Of a DNA stretch of 7,475 bases, positions 5,283-7,475 are shown piece by piece; positions within the stretch are counted from its first letter, which is position 1, and the number at the start of each line of letters is the position of its first letter. Source of the DNA: Phenylobacterium sp. Its GTDB lineage: Bacteria > Pseudomonadota > Alphaproteobacteria > Caulobacterales > Caulobacteraceae. Both the position numbers and the translations under genes were made by a program. The notes beneath the pieces were generated by a model. The model was not told the DNA's origin, made no database searches, and was given only the letters and a program-made list of their open reading frames with translations. The stretch covers positions 1 through 7,475 of the forward strand of contig JAQGIJ010000398.1 in NCBI GenBank assembly GCA_028291285.1. Reading direction: 5' to 3'.

Positions 5283-7475
5283 TCAGCGCCCCTTCCGCTT
5301 GCCGCCCATCTTCTGCTTGCGCCCGGTGCGCACCCCGGCGGGGCGGCCCGGGCCGCCCGGCCGCCGGTCGCCACGCGCCCGCATGCCGAGCCTGGGCCGC
5401 GCCGCGTTGCGGTCGGGCGGGGCGGGCTCGCTCAGCATGGCGAAGACCAGGCCGCCGGTGACCGGCGTCGCCTCCGTCAGCGTCACCTGCACGCTCATGC
5501 CGAGCAGCCAGCGCACGCCGGAGCGCTCGCCCACCAGGGCGTGGGCCTTGTCGTCGTGGACGAAGTATTCCGCGCCCAGGGTGGAGACCGGCACCAGGCC
5601 GTCGGCGCCGGTCTCGGCCAGCCGTACGAACAGTCCGAAGCGGGTGACGCCGGTGATCTTGCCGCTGAACTCCGCCCCCACGTGGTCGGCCAGGAAGGCG
5701 GCGATGTAGCGGTTCATCGCGTCGCGCTCGGCGGCCATGGCGCGGCGCTCGGCGAGGGTGACCTTCTCGGCGGTGTCCTTGATCTGCGCCAGGTCGCGGT
5801 CGGTCAGCCCGTCCTCGCCCAGCCCCAGCGCCCGGACCAGCGCGCGGTGCACGATCAGGTCGGCGTAGCGGCGGATCGGCGAGGTGAAGTGGGCGTAGCG
5901 GTCGAGGTTCAGCCCGAAGTGGCCGATGTTCTCGGCGGAATAGATCGCCTGCATCTGGGTGCGCAGCACGACCTCGTTGACGATCTCGGCGTGCGGGGTG
6001 TCGCGGGTCTGCGCCAGCAGGCGGTTGAAGCGGTCGGTGCGCGGCGCCTCGCCCTTGGCCCAGTTGATCTCCAGCGTCTGCAGGAAATCCACCAGCGCCT
6101 GCAGCTTCTCCGGGCTCGGCGCATCGTGGATGCGGTAGATCAGCGGCGAGCGCTTGGCCTCCAGCGTCTCGGCGGCGCTGACGTTGGCCTGGATCATCAT
6201 CTCCTCGATCAGCCGGTGGGCCTCGAGGGATTCCCGCGGCAGGACGGAGTCGATCCGCCCCATCTCGTCGATGTGGACCTTGCGCTCGGTGCTCTCGATG
6301 GCCAGCGGCGAGCGCACGTCGCGGCCCTTCTTCAGGGTGGCGTAAGCGGCCCACAGGGGCTTGAGGATCCGCTCCAGGATCGGGCCGGTCTTCTCGTCGG
6401 GCTTGCCGTCGATCGCCGCCTGCGCCTGCTCGTAGGAGAGCTTGGCGGCCGAGCGCATCAGCCCGCGCTCGAAGCGGTGCGAGCGCTTGCGCCCGTCGGC
6501 GCCGAACACCATCCGCACGGCCATGCAGGCGCGGTTCTCGCCCTCGCGCAGGGAGCAGAGGCCGTTGGACAGCCGCTCGGGCAGCATCGGCTCGACCCGG
6601 TCGGGGAAGTAGACGCTGTTGCCCTTCTCGCGCGCCTCGCCGTCCAGCGCCGAGCCGGAGCGGACGTAGGCGGCGACGTCGGCGATGGCCACCCAGACGA
6701 TCCAGCCGTCGGGGTTCTTCTCGTCGGGGTCGGCCTCGGCGAACACCGCGTCGTCGTGGTCGCGCGCGTCGGCCGGGTCGATGGTGACGAAGGGCACGTC
6801 GCGCAGGTCCTCGCGACCGGCCAGCGTCGGCGGCTCGGCGGCCTCGGCCTCGGCTTCCGCCGCCGGGCTGAAGCCGGTGGGGATGCCGTGGGCGTGGATG
6901 GCGATCAGCGAGGCGGCGCGCGGCTCGTCCTCGCGCCCGACGACTTCCAGCACCTTGCCGCGGTGCGGGCCGTAGCGGCGCTCGGCCGGGCCCACCTGCG
7001 CCACCACCAGGTCGCCGTCGCGCAGGTCGGCGCCGTCGGCTTCGCTGAGCACGAGGAAATCCTTCGAGCGGCGGTCGACCGGGTCCACGCGCACCTCATG
7101 GCGGGCCTTGCGCACCACGCCCAGCACCCGGTGCGCGCTCTGGCCCAGGCGCTTGATCAGGCGCGCCTCGTACTCGCCGCTCTCCAGGCGCGTGAAGCGC
7201 ACCAGCAGCCGGTCGCCCAGGCCCGGCGCCTGGCCGGCCTCGGCCTCGCGGTTGGGCGACAGCGGCACCAGCGGCGCGTCCTCGCCCTTGGTCAGCTTGA
7301 CCAGCAGGTCGCCGTCCGGATCGTGCTCGACGACGTCCACCACGCCGACCTCGGGAAGCGATCCGACCTCGGAGAATCCACGCCGGCCGCGACGGCCGAG
7401 CGCGCCTTCGCCCTCCAGGCCGTTCAGCAGCTCACGCAGCGCCCGGCGGTCGGCGCCCTTCAGCCCGAAGGCGCG
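5283..7475 (-). CDS. rnr: Ribonuclease R, N-terminus cut by window edge
   Basis: Processive 3'-to-5' exoribonuclease that degrades structured RNA, with roles in RNA quality control and rRNA/tmRNA-linked decay. 730 residues are visible. The open frame runs without a stop to 7475, so the true start is outside. Residues 1-32 look like the end of the N-terminal helix-turn-helix (RAFGLKGADRRALRELL). Cold-shock-type RNA-binding domains follow to about 200. An Ala/Glu-rich linker (about 205-216) precedes the RNB catalytic domain (about 225-560). The catalytic motif is IDPADARDHDDAVF with D233, D239, D241 and D242. Y289 lies in SVYFPDRVEPMLPE, and the conserved Arg pair 535-536 in FTSPIRRYADLIVHR. 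An S1 domain (about 600-681) and a Lys/Arg/Gly-rich tail end the protein, as in other RNase R. The S1 domain and basic tail favour RNase R over RNase II. It is upstream of the Nudix gene on the same strand. Confidence 0.97.
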   Translation of the reverse strand, partial: RAFGLKGADRRALRELLNGLEGEGALGRRGRRGFSEVGSLPEVGVVDVVEHDPDGDLLVKLTKGEDAPLVPLSPNREAEAGQAPGLGDRLLVRFTRLESGEYEARLIKRLGQSAHRVLGVVRKARHEVRVDPVDRRSKDFLVLSEADGADLRDGDLVVAQVGPAERRYGPHRGKVLEVVGREDEPRAASLIAIHAHGIPTGFSPAAEAEAEAAEPPTLAGREDLRDVPFVTIDPADARDHDDAVFAEADPDEKNPDGWIVWVAIADVAAYVRSGSALDGEAREKGNSVYFPDRVEPMLPERLSNGLCSLREGENRACMAVRMVFGADGRKRSHRFERGLMRSAAKLSYEQAQAAIDGKPDEKTGPILERILKPLWAAYATLKKGRDVRSPLAIESTERKVHIDEMGRIDSVLPRESLEAHRLIEEMMIQANVSAAETLEAKRSPLIYRIHDAPSPEKLQALVDFLQTLEINWAKGEAPRTDRFNRLLAQTRDTPHAEIVNEVVLRTQMQAIYSAENIGHFGLNLDRYAHFTSPIRRYADLIVHRALVRALGLGEDGLTDRDLAQIKDTAEKVTLAERRAMAAERDAMNRYIAAFLADHVGAEFSGKITGVTRFGLFVRLAETGADGLVPVSTLGAEYFVHDDKAHALVGERSGVRWLLGMSVQVTLTEATPVTGGLVFAMLSEPAPPDRNAARPRLGMRARGDRRPGGPGRPAGVRTGRKQKMGGKRKGR

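Noticed and set aside
5234..5374. N-terminal extension of the Nudix gene overlapping rnr
   Set aside because: It would add 47 Ala/Gly/Arg-rich residues and overlap the rnr coding end. The ATG at 5233 gives a family-like N-terminus and a clean gap.
4466..5461. Plus-strand open frame opposite the Nudix gene
   Set aside because: Antisense of a gene with clear Nudix motifs. The translation is low complexity.
5206..6354. 382-residue minus-strand frame inside rnr
   Set aside because: Same-strand, different-frame shadow of the RNase R catalytic domain.

Overview
This is an ordinary high-GC chromosomal core region from an alphaproteobacterium, very probably a member of the Caulobacterales (Caulobacter or Phenylobacterium type). 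The strongest evidence is a tandem divK-pleD operon. Both proteins keep the residue numbering I recall for Caulobacter crescentus: Asp53 in each, and in PleD the I-site R359..D362 and GGEEF at 368-372. No sequence search was run, so the taxon is an inference.

Layout, left to right. A polytopic membrane protein of the GT-C glycosyltransferase-like type (50-1525, +) converges on a HAD-superfamily hydrolase (1657-2316, -). The 131-base gap between them is almost filled by a 118-base palindromic element that can fold as a four-way cloverleaf. The HAD gene is divergent from divK (2451-2816, +), across a 134-base intergenic region that probably carries promoters for both. divK is followed after 4 bases by pleD (2821-4185, +). 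pleD converges on rpmG (4257-4424, -, ribosomal protein L33), and a hairpin with A and T tracts on its two sides can terminate transcription from both directions. rpmG appears to have its own promoter at the end of the upstream Nudix gene. The Nudix hydrolase (4523-5233, -) lies 49 bases downstream of rnr (5283 to beyond 7475, -, RNase R), whose N-terminus lies outside the window.

Functionally, DivK and PleD are the paired response regulators of the PleC/DivJ polarity and cell-cycle circuit. DivK is a single-domain signalling protein, and PleD makes c-di-GMP when phosphorylated. The minus-strand block concerns RNA decay and translation (rnr, rpmG), with a Nudix gene between them. I see no mobile-element genes, CRISPR, rRNA, tRNA or obvious horizontally acquired block. 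I also see no convincing undescribed multi-gene system. The points most worth a second look are the cloverleaf repeat, a GANTC methylation site in the spacer of the rpmG promoter, and the split Nudix box.
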